Shown piece after piece: positions 1 to 11,890 of a stretch of DNA of 64,000 nucleotides; position 1 is the first letter of the stretch, and each line of letters begins with the position of its first letter. Origin of the DNA: Polytrichum commune (taxonomy: Eukaryota; Streptophyta; Polytrichopsida; Polytrichales; Polytrichaceae); assembly GCA_950295325.1 (NCBI GenBank), contig OX485807.1:24399666-24463665 (forward strand), written 5' to 3'. A model generated the notes under the pieces. The model was not told where the DNA came from, did not search any database, and saw nothing but the letters and a program-made list of their open reading frames with translations. Position numbers and translations under genes: made by a program.

Positions 1-687
1 TCAAGTTGCTTTGATATTCAAATGCATTATACTTGTTGTTGTTAGCTTTCTAGAAAATATAAGTTTGTCACAATCAAATTTAAGAATTGAATTATCAATA
101 TTTGAATGAAGGTATCCCAGCTGCCTTTAAAAATATAAGAGCTGATTTTGTAAGCTTATACCCGCAAGAGCAAACATGTAGTTGTTTTGATATTTGGGGT
201 AGTTGTAGATCTGATTTTAAGGTTTCTAGAAATGCTAAGCTTGGTAGAATCTAAGTTAATAAGCAAAAGTCATGGATGTTTGAATGAAGGTATCCCAGCT
301 GCCTCTTAAAATATGAGAGCTGACTTTGTAAGTTTATACTCGCAAGAGAAAGCATGCAGTTGTTTTGATATTTGAGGTAGTTGTAGATATGATTTTAAGG
401 TTTCTAGAATGTCTAAGTTTGCTGTAATATAAGTTACTAAGCAAAAATTATAGATGTTTGAATGAAGATATTCCAATTGCCTCTTGAATTCTAAGAGCTG
501 ACTTTGTAAGCTCATATCTTTAAGAAGATCCATGCAGTTTCTTTGATAAGTGAATGATTTATAGTTCTTGTTGTTAGCTTTCCAGATTACTAACAATTAT
601 TCCAATTGAAGCTTGTGAACAAAAGTTGTGGCCGTTTAAGCGAAGGGGTGTCTGCTGCCTTACGAGAAGAGGTTCGTCCATCCAAGG
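1..687. repeat. 178-bp tandem satellite, about 3.8 units
   Basis: A landmark (tttgaatgaaggtatcccag and diverged versions) recurs at 101, 279, 457 and 635, an exact 178-bp spacing. The first unit is cut by the window edge and the last is the most diverged. The units share AT-rich blocks such as gatatttgaggtagttgtag. A 178-bp period is close to a nucleosome repeat and to many plant satellites. Only one edge of the array is visible, so its size is unknown. No coding capacity is credible here. Confidence 0.85.
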
Positions 688-1276
688 TTGGCGGGTATGA
701 ATTGGTGTTATGGGCGTCCTAGTGTTGGAGTAGGGGTTCCGCACCAACCCTCGTCAAGTCAAGATGGGAGTCAATCGGTAAGCGTTTTAATCCTATACCC
801 TTCAATTTTGGAATGGAGGGAACGCGGCAAAGGTAAATTCTCATGCCAACCCAACTATTCATGTAAGGCTAGGGGGGGCATCACCCACCTAGCCGTCGAG
901 GGGGATTCCAACCTCCATGTGTACGGAGCCTCTCGGTTAAATGTTGTGGTAGTAGCTTTCCATTCATAGCTCGTTCGTGTGTGGTGAAGCCGGGTTGATC
1001 ACCGACATGACCACTCTGTATATTTGTAGGTGGTAAGGTGGAAGTAATGACCCACAAAACTACCATCATGTTGTTGGCCCGAACTTTTGAAGATTGTATA
1101 ACAGGTTGAACACACATGTTGTCTTATTCCCCGGTCCCATCAAGTTGAATTTTTGTGGTCAAACCGTGTTAAACCAATTAATTACCAACAAAATTCGTAC
1201 GACCCCCCGTGAGCAAAAACCAACCAGAAACTTAACTCGGAGGATTGAGACTACCCCTCCAATGGCAAAGATCAGA
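688..1276. other. unassigned intergenic sequence
   Basis: About 590 bases between the satellite and the first LTR. Short open frames exist on both strands but none has a recognisable motif. I see no terminal repeats. Confidence 0.4.
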
Positions 1277-1436
1277 GGGTGTGTGAGGCCAAACCACCCA
1301 CCCTTATGCGTCGTAGTCCAAGTGAGGGCATGGGTATTACATTCATGCTAACCTAGTTAGATCTTCCCACATCATCAACCTTCATTGCATCTTACATCAA
1401 TTTTGGCACTCCAATTTATTCCATGGCGAGGATACA

Positions 1437-1452
1437 AGCGTTGAAGAACGCT
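1437..1452 (-). terminator. A1 poly(A)-region hairpin
   Basis: AGCGTT and AACGCT arms around a 4-base loop, followed on the minus strand by GAATAAAT. The position equals that of the hairpins in the six sister LTRs. Confidence 0.7.
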
Positions 1453-1679
1453 ATTCTCTAATCTCATCACCATAATACATTCCATTGCAAGGCCCACACA
1501 TCTAATGAATACTTAATGTCACCACCTAGCATGTTGTGGTTTTCCTACTTATTGATTAACTAATTACTTAGACTAAACCTGTATGTTAATCCTAATTAAC
1601 TAGATTATGTTGGGTCACAAAGTGGGCACCACTACCACCCTACCTTAATTCAACCTGGGTAATTATTATGGAACCCTTG

Positions 1680-2045
1680 TGCCTTCGAACTCAAACTTTG
1701 GCTGCTGGCCGAATCACAGTTCGAACTGAAACTCTGGCTGCTGCCGAATCCCACTTCGAACTCAACCTCTGGCTACTGCTGAATCCCAGCTTCGAACTCA
1801 ACCTCTGGCTACTGCCGAATCCCAGCTTCGAACTCAAACTTCTAGCTGTTGCCGAATCCTAGCTTCGAACTCAAATTTCTAGCTGTTGCCGAATTCCACT
1901 TCGAACTCAAACTCTGGCTGCTGGCCGAATCCCAGCTTCGAATTCAAACTTCTAGCTGCTGCCGAATCCCACTTCAAACTCAAACTCTCGCTGCTGCCGA
2001 TTCCCAGCTTCGAACTCAAACTTCTAGCTGCTGGCCTAATTCCAC
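1680..2045. repeat. about 36-bp tandem repeat inside A1
   Basis: About ten units of roughly 36 bp, each with TTCGAACTCAAAC followed by a CTAGCTGCTGCCGAATCCCA-like half. Units start near 1684, 1720, 1757, 1793, 1829, 1866, 1902, 1938, 1973 and 2008. Because the period is a multiple of three, a spurious reading frame stays open through it. Confidence 0.9.
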
Positions 2046-2960
2046 TCTACCTACTAACTTAACACCAAGCTCCTCCTCCTTCCTAGAGAGCTGGGCATTT
2101 CTTGGTAAGAACTAAGCTTATATTCAAGCATAGTCATATTCAGAAAAACATCCTCCATACAGAGGCCATTCCATTCATATACATATCTTTGTACTTTTAA
2201 CAAAAAACCGGGTGGGTGGGTGTGAGCCCAAAATGGTGCCCGCATATGGTGATTAACTCTTCGAAACCAATTTTAGTTTGACTTTGATGTGTTATGATTA
2301 TTCACAAAACATAAAAAGAGTGAAGTGTGGTGTGGATTTAACTTTAGGCATTAGGTGGTGTTGTGTGATTATTTCAAGGTTTGATTTCAATAAGAGTATG
2401 CCTTGATAATGTGAGTAGGGGGTAAGGTGAAGCAAGGTGAGCTCCGCGGGTTAAATGCCCACTTTTGGATCCACCTTGTTAGTTTAGGAAGGAGGAAGCT
2501 TGGTGGATGGGGATTAGTCCCTACTTTGGAGGAGAAGGTTAAGGGATTGTGATTGGAGGTGCTAATCCTCTCACCCTATCCTCACCTCTCTCTCCCTCTC
2601 TCCCTCTTTGCTACTTAAGGTGTTTTTTCTCTCATTTACCTCTCTCTCCATCAAGCGCTCTCAAGGGAGCAAGCTCTTAAGAGCTTGAGCCACGTGGGTG
2701 GGTTATTAGTTTTTAGTGAAGGTAGTTAGTTAAGCTCTCTCTTTCAATGCCTCCCAAGTGAGTGAGCTCTTAGAGTTTAAGATTGCACGTGGTGATTAGT
2801 TAGTGAAATTAGTGTGTTAGATTAGTTCATTACTTAGGAGCAAGGAAAAGGAAAGAAAAAGAAAAACTTAGAAAACATTTGATTAGTGAATGGGAGGGTT
2901 TGTGTTAAGGTGCAACTAGTAGTTGGGTTACCCATTCGGGAATTGGAACTCCGTGGGCTA

Positions 2961-3275
2961 GACTGCAGCTGGCTGCTGGGTGGCTAACAGCACCGAGACC
3001 GTGGACTTAGACTGCAGCTAGCTGCTGGGTGGCTAGACAGCACCGAGACCGTGGGCTAGACTGCAGCTGGGCTGCTGGGTGGCTAAACAACACCGAGACC
3101 GTGGACTTAGACTGCAGCTGGCTGCTGGGTGGCTAAACAACACCGAGACCGTGGGCTAGACTGCAGTTGGGCTGCTGGGCGGCTAAACAACATCGAGACC
3201 GTGGCTAGACTGTAGCTGGGCTGATGGGTGGCTAAACAGCACCGAGACCGTGGGCTAGATTGCAGCCGCGAGGCT
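2961..3275. repeat. 49-bp tandem repeat inside A2
   Basis: Seven units start at 2961, 3010, 3059, 3110, 3159, 3208 and about 3257. The core is GACTGCAGCTGG-CTGCTGGGTGGCTA followed by CACCGAGACCGTGG. The sequence is unrelated to the tandem repeats of the sister LTRs except for CAGC/GCTG richness. Confidence 0.9.
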
Positions 3276-3453
3276 TAGTAACAAATCATAATTAGGCCAT
3301 CTAGGGGTTAGCAAGGCTAGCTCAATTAGTGGGTGTTAGCACATTAAAAACTAAATCACATTAGGCCATTTTAGTGGTGGCTAAATAGTTAGATTCATTG
3401 GGCTAGTTGGTACCACGTGTGGGTTTGTATGAGTGTGTTTAACCATTGATAAA

Positions 3454-3469
3454 AGTGTTTTTCAACACT
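3454..3469 (+). terminator. A2 poly(A)-region hairpin
   Basis: AGTGTT / AACACT arms with a TTTC loop, about 330 bases before the LTR end. This is the same location as in the sister copies. Confidence 0.65.
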
Positions 3470-4132
3470 TGCACCTATCGGTCAAAATAACTCACTTGCA
3501 TTATTAATGGAGAATGTGGAGGACTCTTGCAATGGCAAGAGAAAGGAGGTGAAGATCAAAAGAGTGAGGGGAATGTCCGTAAGGGCATGTGCGGCTAAAG
3601 CCGCGGGTTGGACTCTTGAGAAAGCCAACTCTAGCACAAGCCAAGAGGCCAACATTAATAAAGCACAATGAGTGAGACAATATGTGTTCATTTGAACATG
3701 AAAATTACCTTGCACATGGTTCAATGTTGTAATAGATACATGTGATTCTCAAAGTCATCACCCGGACTAGGACGCTAAAAGGTGGTGGATTTGGCCTCAC
3801 AGTGGGTGGGATCCCTCCTCATTCCAATACCATGCATGTCTTAGTAACTCTACTATATGGTGTAGTCATGTGTTAGCACCATCTATTGTATGCATTCCAT
3901 ACTCCCCTAACTCTTTACCCTTTTCATTGTTTGAAATAACCTTGTATGTACTAAACAAGTTATAGTCAAAAACTTGAAAGAACCTTTGTCACCAAGTGCA
4001 CTTCAAAATATAACCCAATAATCAATATATGTGTAAGTATTCACTTTCTTCATCATGGAATACATACAATATACAAGCACTAAGTGTATGAACCCAAAAA
4101 GATAAGCAAAACCTAGGGATGTCGTTCAAAAT

Positions 4133-5227
4133 TGTGAAGGGTCTGCCTCACTTGTGCCCATGCAACCAACCAACAAAAAATGAGGATTAGTCACGTACAC
4201 GAGGTGAATAACAGCAGAACCCAATTGTTATCTATGTCACACAATCATACAACAATACTTCTATTGATTTTGCATTACCACATACTCCAAAAAAGAGTAT
4301 TTTACCTATTCCTTTGCCATTGAGGTTTCTTGTGGGGCCGGATAGAAGCACTTAGCTTGAACCACCCACTAGTTAACTTCCTCTAACCTAATCACAGAGT
4401 GTACCAAAGATAAACGCCTAGTGCGGTTTAACCTTTGAGTGAAAGGGTATTTTCTCAAGCCCTTGCTCTTATTATACGATTAGGTTTCAACCTTGTCTGT
4501 AGATGCAATGATCAAAATCTATGGTGGACAGTAGTTAGGTAGAGCTCATTTAACTTTAGGGTACTTACCCTTTAAAGATTATATTTACTGAGCTCGGTAA
4601 TTTATGTATGACAAAGTAAAGAGAGAGAGAGAGCTGACTTTTCAAAACTTTCACAAAGTTTGAACTTCCTCTTTTCAGAGGCCAAATCCTTCAAGTTCTT
4701 CTTCATTGTAATGCAAGGGTGGGTGGGTGGGAATGTTTGCAAGACTCTTTCTAAGTCACTTACCTTGCCCTATTTCACCATTACATAATGCTTTGCATAA
4801 GAGAGTCCTTTGCAGTCATATATTGATGGGTGTATTGTATTACCTAAGTATTCTATGCCATATCCTAACTTGCCTTGCAATGATGAGTGCCTCATTTACA
4901 TGCTTTGTGAACAAATGGTTTTCATTACCCATTTGTATGGTTTCACTTATCCCATGCTTTGGAGTCTGATCCCCAACCTTCATGTTCTAATGCAAAAATG
5001 TATCTTTCTAGTCCACTACATGTATGAGGTACTTACAAAGAGGAAATAATCCTATTAGCCTCAACCAATGGAAATGCATAAAATGTCATAATCACAAAGC
5101 ATTACTGCATTGAATGTGTGAAGGGCCTGCCTCACCTGTGCCCATGCAACCAACCAACAAAAAATGAGGATTAGTTACGTACACGAGGTAAATAACAGCA
5201 GGACCCAGTTGTTATCCATGTCGCACA
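4133..5227. mobile_element. candidate TRIM-like element with 111-bp terminal direct repeats
   Basis: Two direct repeats of 111 bp (4133-4243 and 5117-5227), about 90% alike, begin TGTGAAGGG and end with CACACA or CGCACA. They enclose 873 bp. TG...CA ends and short direct repeats fit a miniature LTR retrotransposon. However, the flanks (AAAAT and CTTAG) do not match, and I see no convincing primer-binding site or polypurine tract. The interior has two overlapping short open frames (4727-4969, 4810-5049) with no recognised domain. It lies inside A1. Confidence 0.5.
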
Positions 5228-5760
5228 CTTAGACTCCATTTCAAAAACATCAAAGTATTTCAAGAAAGTTACACTCATTGTCAAGCCACATATGAGTGTT
5301 CAAACCTGTTCTTTTGCCATGATGGGGTAACTCCAAGTAGAATACTCTTCTTGGTGGTGACTCCTACTCCTTCACGCTTAGCACTTAACTAATACCCTAA
5401 TTCACACTAAGTTGGCCGCACCTTCCACTACCGTGAATAGTAGAAAAGAAGCTCCGTTTTAGGGTTAAGGGTTTATATTGGAGTTCTTACCTATGGTAAG
5501 TTCTCTCAACCCTAATTTTGGCTTTAGGTTTGAGACGTGGGCCCGTTTGTCACTAAGCTCGTGTCATATTTTTCATCCATTCCTCCATAGTGTTTGCTTC
5601 ATGGTAAGTACAAATTCTTGCCATGTGCTTGGGTCTTAGTATTTTTTGGCTTATTGGTCATTTATGATATTAGTAAATACCTTTGCCACGTGCTCATTTA
5701 TAAAGGTAGTTTATGAATTTCAGAAAATTGCATGGTAAGGCATTAAACAAGAGCTAGAAA

Positions 5761-5762
<2 letters not shown>

Positions 5763-5796
<34 letters not shown>

Positions 5797-5797
5797 A
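5763..5797. repeat. (GA)n microsatellite
   Basis: An uninterrupted GA run at the position matching the CT-rich tract of the other family-A LTRs, as expected for A1 read on the minus strand. Confidence 0.9.
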
Positions 5798-6142
5798 CCC
5801 CTCAAAATTCAAGGTCATAAACCCGTTGTAGAGAGGAGCACTCAAGCTTATCCACTAAACCCCCAACCTTAAACCAACATGGACATGTCCTATTTCAAAC
5901 ACTTAAACCCAAGGACCTTTCCCTTGCTTCATCAAACACCACTCATTTAACCAAAACAACTCCTAATGCCACTAAGCATCTAATTAACCACACTAAATAA
6001 GCCTAAGGCCTAAAACATAACTCCACACCAAGCCTCACTATTTTTAATGTTTTTTGTTGTTTCAATAACGACGTCAATTACAACTTCAAGTAAATTTTAA
6101 ACATAAAACAAATATGAGCAACCATTTTGGGCTCATAGGGTG

Positions 6143-6740
6143 TAAGTATCAATCAACCTTCAAGAGACCAGCACAGGGCCTTGAGGGGTTCGGGTTAGGG
6201 CGTGCACCAAACAGGTAGATGGTGATGTCATATATTATGAACTTAGTAACATAGACTTTGTTTAATCAACCATAAACTAAGAATGAAAGTTGAGAGGGTG
6301 GGACTTAATTAAGGTCCCTCTGTTTAGAGAATTCAATATATAAGAAGTAAAGAATCAAAGGTGGCCCAAGGTAAAAGATAAGGTTATTTCATTTATTAGG
6401 GTTAGGTTGCTTTGATCCCAAGGCTGGTGCGTCTGCGCGTAAATTATAATATATTAGGCATTAAATTAGGGAACTTGATAATTACCTTAGGCATTTAAAA
6501 GCTATGCACAACCTATTGGAAGAATACAACACGATTATCAAATCCCTTCACAAACACAAAACACCCATTAAATATCATAACACCCGGGTTCGGCTTGGGC
6601 ACCTGCCAAGGCAGGCCACCCTCACCGAAGGGCTTGTGCGGTACTTTTAGGCTCCCTCAAAGGGGGGTGCCCAAGAGCACCACATCATGGGGTTTTGGGA
6701 CCTCATTTTGGGATGCCCCTCAATCCTTCGTCATTTTTAT
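6143..6740. other. unassigned sequence
   Basis: No recognised gene. A GC-rich patch at 6588-6720 has a short open frame (6595-6783) without known motifs. Confidence 0.4.
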
Positions 6741-8040
6741 TATATTTAGTCATATCTATATAATTATATTTAATCATGTATAGTTCTGTCTTTTTACTAG
6801 AATTAATCATGTTTTGTATTTATATGACAACATAATCTTCACTATGTGTAATCATATGACAAGTACATTTGTTCATTAACAACTACTATTAGTCATATTA
6901 TGACTAAAAATAATCATATGATACATGAATGTTTGTTAAAATTAGTCATCTTTGGCGCTTTGCATTCTAAGGGGCTAGTCATTATTTTTGGTCTAGTAAT
7001 AAGCATTTCAATTTTAATGACTAAATGTAGTCATTTTATATGACTATAAATAATATATTTAAAAAATTAAAAAATTATATTCATGACAATTATGCTATTC
7101 GTATGAACAAGATAACTAAGCATAGTCATCATATTCAGATAATGAACTACCAAAAATGAATCCTTATAGTCAATATATTAAAATATTTACTACAATAGAT
7201 GACAAAACATAGTCAATGTCTACATATACTTTACTATGAGACATCTCACGTACATATGTCATATACTAAACATATTTAAACTATTCATTACATATGCTAT
7301 ACACTACTACCCATCCTCTGCCCAAAACATGTTTATTACATTCACCTACGACTCTATACATGCATGACGTAGAAATTTGGTAGACTACATTATAAAGTTC
7401 CTTACAACTTCTCTAATTTTCTTAATATGAGGGTTATCCAATTCTACAATCCTAAAGATGTTATATTCATCGTCGTTGCTTCTCTGCACCTCTAGAGACA
7501 CAAAACCTTCGTATATTATAAGTTCATGCAATGTATCCCCTTCTACATTTGTTGTTCTTCAGTGTGCAAACATCTTTTCATCGTCTCCATTTTCATAACC
7601 CATCATTTGCATAACATTCCATGTTGAAAATGTGGAGAATGGTGGAGATTCTTCATCCACTCCGACTACTTGTAGTTCCAATGATTACGTACATCAAAAC
7701 CTCATGAAAAAATCATGTAAATAAACATACGATCACCGACATCATCTAGGGTCATCTTCTTATTGCTTAAATTGAAGGCTCCATATTTAGCGTTTTTATT
7801 ATACACATAGATGATTCATAAGTGAGTACACAATTACTAATGATGACAAAATACATAACTAGCCGTATTAATATTTTCTAGACTAATGACTATAATTAAT
7901 CATAGCTATGACTTAGATGACTATTCTTAGTCACATTTTCTATAGAAATTACTAGTCTTAGTTATGTTTTCTAAAGTAATAATTAGTCTTAGTCATATTA
8001 TTTAAACCAATGACTAATCTTAGTCATTTTTTCTTAAAAA

Positions 8041-9394
8041 ATTGGGTTTAGGGTTACGCACCTTTGTTGCATGTCGTTGATTCGGCGGAGATGTGCGCTC
8101 TTCGTCCCATTTTGTCATCTCGTTGTTGTGGTTGTCCCCACTCCCTCTGATGCAAAGGTCTTTTTTCCTTGGTCTAGTACTAGATCAAACATGGAATATC
8201 AAGTAAAAGTAGGTCCACAACTTGGTTTGGAACGGCCACTATGAAGAGTTCACCTTCTCTTACCTAGAATAGGGACGTTTTTGGAATCCTCAAACATGTC
8301 AAACAACAACATTGGCATTTAATCCAAAACAACACTCAATATCTATGGCATTCTAGCAATTCATTGGAATACCTCTTCTACATGCTCACCCAATATATTG
8401 GCTACGGACCTCAGTATCACATGTACAAAGGAAGACGGCGAGAGTGGAGGTATTTGAGCCATTTTCCTTGCAATGGAAGGCCGATGTTGAGACAATAATT
8501 GATTCAAAGGTTAGAGACACCTTGAAGTAAGCTTCACACCTCAATGTAGCAACAAAACTTCAACTAAGGAGATGAAGGAGATGACCAAGCATGCTAAACC
8601 AAAAGAAAGAACGCCGAAGAACAAATGAAGGTCAAAGAACAACACACTAGAGCAAAGAGGGAAGCGGACACAAAAATAGGTACTCGGCCACGGAATTACA
8701 ATGAAATCACGCGGTAATAGGGTAGGTAACCCACGGGGATAGGGTAGGCAGTGGTTTTAATGAAAAAAATCTCCAATGTGCAAGGAAGATTATAAATATT
8801 ATTGTCAACAATTAAAGGGACAATTTGTAAGGACATTATAGGAGAATATAGGACTAGTAATTAGCATCCAATGTGAAATTTTCTTTGCCAACTAAATCAT
8901 TTTGATTTTGTCATGTGTGCCCAATCTTCACAAGTCACTATATTCGTTAATTTGAGACTTTCTCTTGTCTCAAATTAATATATGGACCACAACAACATGG
9001 TCTAATGTTTGGGTCGTCCTACCTAAACCATCTTGATATGAGTTCTTAATTGGGTTCTTGATATGAACACCCGCTTCAAAGTATTTGCATCTTACAACAT
9101 TCTCCGATATCTGTGTGATTTTATCCATGTTCTTATATTTGTAACTGTCTCAAAATGCCGAAAAATTCCCAAATTAACGAATATAGTGATAAGAGTAGAT
9201 TAGATACAACCCTCCAATTGTAAGCAATTAAGATATGAACTTGCGGACAAGCCAATGTTGTAATGACTGGCAATGACAACTATAATGGCGGTTTTGGATT
9301 TACAGTTTAGGTGTTCAATAAGTGGCATATGTATTAGGGTTTAGGGTTTCTCTTGCATGTCATCCACGTTGCATGTAGGTTTTAAGTTGTTTAT
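8041..9394. other. interior of the CACTA-like element, no gene recognised
   Basis: Sequence without the AGTCAT motifs and without a convincing frame. It includes a short lysine/glutamate-rich stretch near 8570-8690 that could be a decayed exon. Confidence 0.3.
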
Positions 9395-9598
9395 TCTTGA
9401 TGACTACATGTAGTCATCGGTTTATAAAGAGAATGACTACATTTAGACATGATTGTCCTACATGTATGACTATTATTAGTCACAAATCCTCGGTTAGGTT
9501 TAGGTGTTTCTCTATTGCTTATTACATTGATTATTATTGATAGTCATCTATTTGCTTACTAAACACTATAACTAGTTATAAGCTAACTAGGCATAGAC

Positions 9599-11000
9599 GT
9601 GATCAAATTCATTTATAGTAAAATTCTAAATAATCCAACCGTCATCGCTAGACTTGTATATGTCCTTTGCAAGACTGTCGTGTACAAAAAAGAAATTGGA
9701 CCCTTTTCAATTACATGGAAACATTTGGAAATGGATCTGAGATCACAAGAAGATCTTCTGCAGTTTAATTGTGGGACATAGATGAGAGGAAAGCAACTAG
9801 AGAACAACTCACAAGTTACGCATGCCCATATAAAAAATGCATAGGTGCAAAAATGTTGTCAAAGAAAACCATCCGCAAGCATCTTCGAGAGTACAAACAA
9901 GATCTTGAATTCAAGAAATCAGCCATAAAATGTTTGCTAGACATTGTTGATGTTTTTCTTCTAAGGAGTATCTACGTGGGATGGTGCGTAGTTTGTTATG
10001 CTGCATTCAAACATGTATGAAATGCAAAGACCTTATGTGCATGCTGCAACAATTGTTGCTTTACATTTTATAGTTTCAGCTGCTCTACTACTTCAAAGAA
10101 ATGAAGAGCCTAATTCATTTAGCAACCAAAAAACTTGAAAAAAGGTTGGCGCATAATTTTGGGATGGATATTTTTCATACGCAATGGGGCTCAGGAGCAA
10201 TTTTGAAGCTCACTCTCTTTACACATTGGAATAAGAAGTAGGAGGTTAGAGTGTCAGCGCATTCATACATGAAATGGGTGTATTTGTATTGCAAGCAGCA
10301 ATGGTCAAGGATGAATTATTGTCATTTGAAGGGTAATTATTTTTCTAAACGGAATGCAAAAGTATGTAAAAAAAACCCATGGTTTATAAAATATATGCTA
10401 CAATTAAAGAAAATTGTCTACCAAAATGAGGATGTTTTGAATGTAAACATCACATGTTTGATTTATAACTCTATTGGGAGGGAGGAGATTGGCAATGTGC
10501 AATGGAACTGTATGTCATTGCCTACACCATGGAACCCAAAGCCTGGGAATATGCTATGATGTAACAACAAGAGAGCTAAAAATGATATGAACTATTCATA
10601 TATTACCCAATAAATTAAACCACTATAATGGCATTGAGTTAGTAATTCCAGATTTTAGATATCCTCTTTAAAACGAACTGTTATAGCCGACTTCCATACA
10701 GATTACAAAATGTAGTCATTATTTTGGACTCTAGGACTAAAAACTTTGAAACCATGTATTAAATGTAGACCTTGTATTTGAGTCTATGACTACAAAATTT
10801 GAACATAGTTACTGGAATCTCCAAATACTGAAAGCAAACATGAAGAATTCAAAATTGTACAAACGATAATGTAGTGCCTAGGCAGGTACAACAACAACCC
10901 TACCGCAATTAATGATGGACTCGAGGATGACGAAGATGCCACTGCCATGGAAGAAGAAGAGTTCGAGGAGGTAGAGTTATTGAAGGTCCTTGAGGAATAA
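9599..11000 (+). pseudogene. decayed transposase-like gene of the CACTA-like element
   Basis: Short plus-strand frames in series suggest one broken gene. 9769-10020 holds a CPYKKC...KTIRKHL pattern, a Cys2/His-type cluster resembling the N-terminal zinc-binding region of CACTA transposases. 10251-10559 is basic. The frame ending at 11000 finishes in a strongly acidic tail (DDEDATAMEEEEFEEVELL). Stops and frame changes separate the parts. The family assignment rests on weak motif similarity and on the surrounding element, and no catalytic triad can be placed. It could instead be a captured host gene fragment. Confidence 0.35.
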
Positions 11001-11890
11001 ATTAATCCATTATACGAGGGTTATCGAACAACACATTTAATTGCAGTGCTTCTTCTCTTAAATTTCTTTACGATTTGTTGAATATCAACTGCATGTGCAT
11101 ATGATTCACACTCTTCAAATTTGATCGATTGATCCCTTATTCAGCACATTCATTTGCATTTCCCCTTCATATGCAACAATTGTTTTTTTATAGATGACAA
11201 AAAAAGGTGGAAGATTATTTAACACAGAGATCCACGAAGCTCAAGAATATCATCAAAGGTAGATAGAACACCTGAAATGCATAGTCTGTATTAAGGCAAA
11301 TTGAAAGAACATCATTGCCTAAGGCCCATATCTACTTTCATTGACACGGCACATGGTACCCATGTATTGAGGGGATGTAGGGTTCTAACTATGGAAGATG
11401 TTAAACCAAGCGTTGGACGTTGTGGAAAAACATCCAGATTTGGAAGATGATGTTCTGTGACATTAGGAATAAAACTCAAAAGCATTGCAAATAAGTAAAA
11501 AATGATTGTATTGTCAAAATACAGTATACAACCCACAAAAATGCCATTGTCATAAAACGTTTGCTGAAATGATCAAAGACCCCAAACTCACAACATGAAT
11601 AAGTACAAAGGAAGTCCAAATGCAATATAAAAACCATTCACTATTAGGACCTGAAAATTGTAGTTAACCAAGTACTAATCTTAGTGATGTGGTCCGTTAT
11701 GACTATCATGAAAATAAACAAATTCTGAGAGAACATGTTCCCAACACGTTCTCTACACGGTTCACATCTTGGTCATGTCCAATATGACTAAAAACCTAGT
11801 CACATGATGACTACAGTCACTTCTAGTCATCACTTTGGTTCAACATGACTGCCCTAAAACCGATAGTCATATCCGGCCATATGGTCATAG

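Larger units (their letters stand above)
2216..3806 (+). mobile_element. family-A solo LTR (A2), nested in A1
   Basis: The LTR spans 2221-3801, beginning TGTGAGCCCAAAATGG and ending GGCCTCACA. The 5-bp duplication GTGGG stands at 2216-2220 and 3802-3806. In order it contains a U3-like block shared with the copy at 39636, a CT-rich tract (2580-2640), a 49-bp tandem repeat, the covarying hairpin at 3454-3469 and the conserved CACCCGGACTAGGACGC end. It lies inside A1 and is therefore younger than A1. Confidence 0.93.
1277..6142 (-). mobile_element. family-A solo LTR, minus strand (A1), with nested insertions
   Basis: Read on the minus strand, the LTR runs from 6137 (TATGAGCCCAAAATG) to 1282 (GGCCTCACA). 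It is flanked by the 5-bp direct repeat GGGTG at 1277-1281 and 6138-6142, which shows a single insertion. The U3-like part (6137 to about 5760) matches the 5' parts of the copies at 42799 and 46299. The 3' part has the family hairpin, an AATAAA and the conserved end with CCxGGACTA-like bases. Another family-A LTR (2221-3801) is nested inside. A further 1-2 kb of foreign DNA, including the 4133-5227 element, makes this copy longer than the others. No retroviral-type internal region is present, so it is a solo LTR. Confidence 0.82.

Noticed and set aside
1668-2115. Leu/Ala-rich frames
   Set aside because: They follow the 36-bp tandem repeat inside the A1 LTR.
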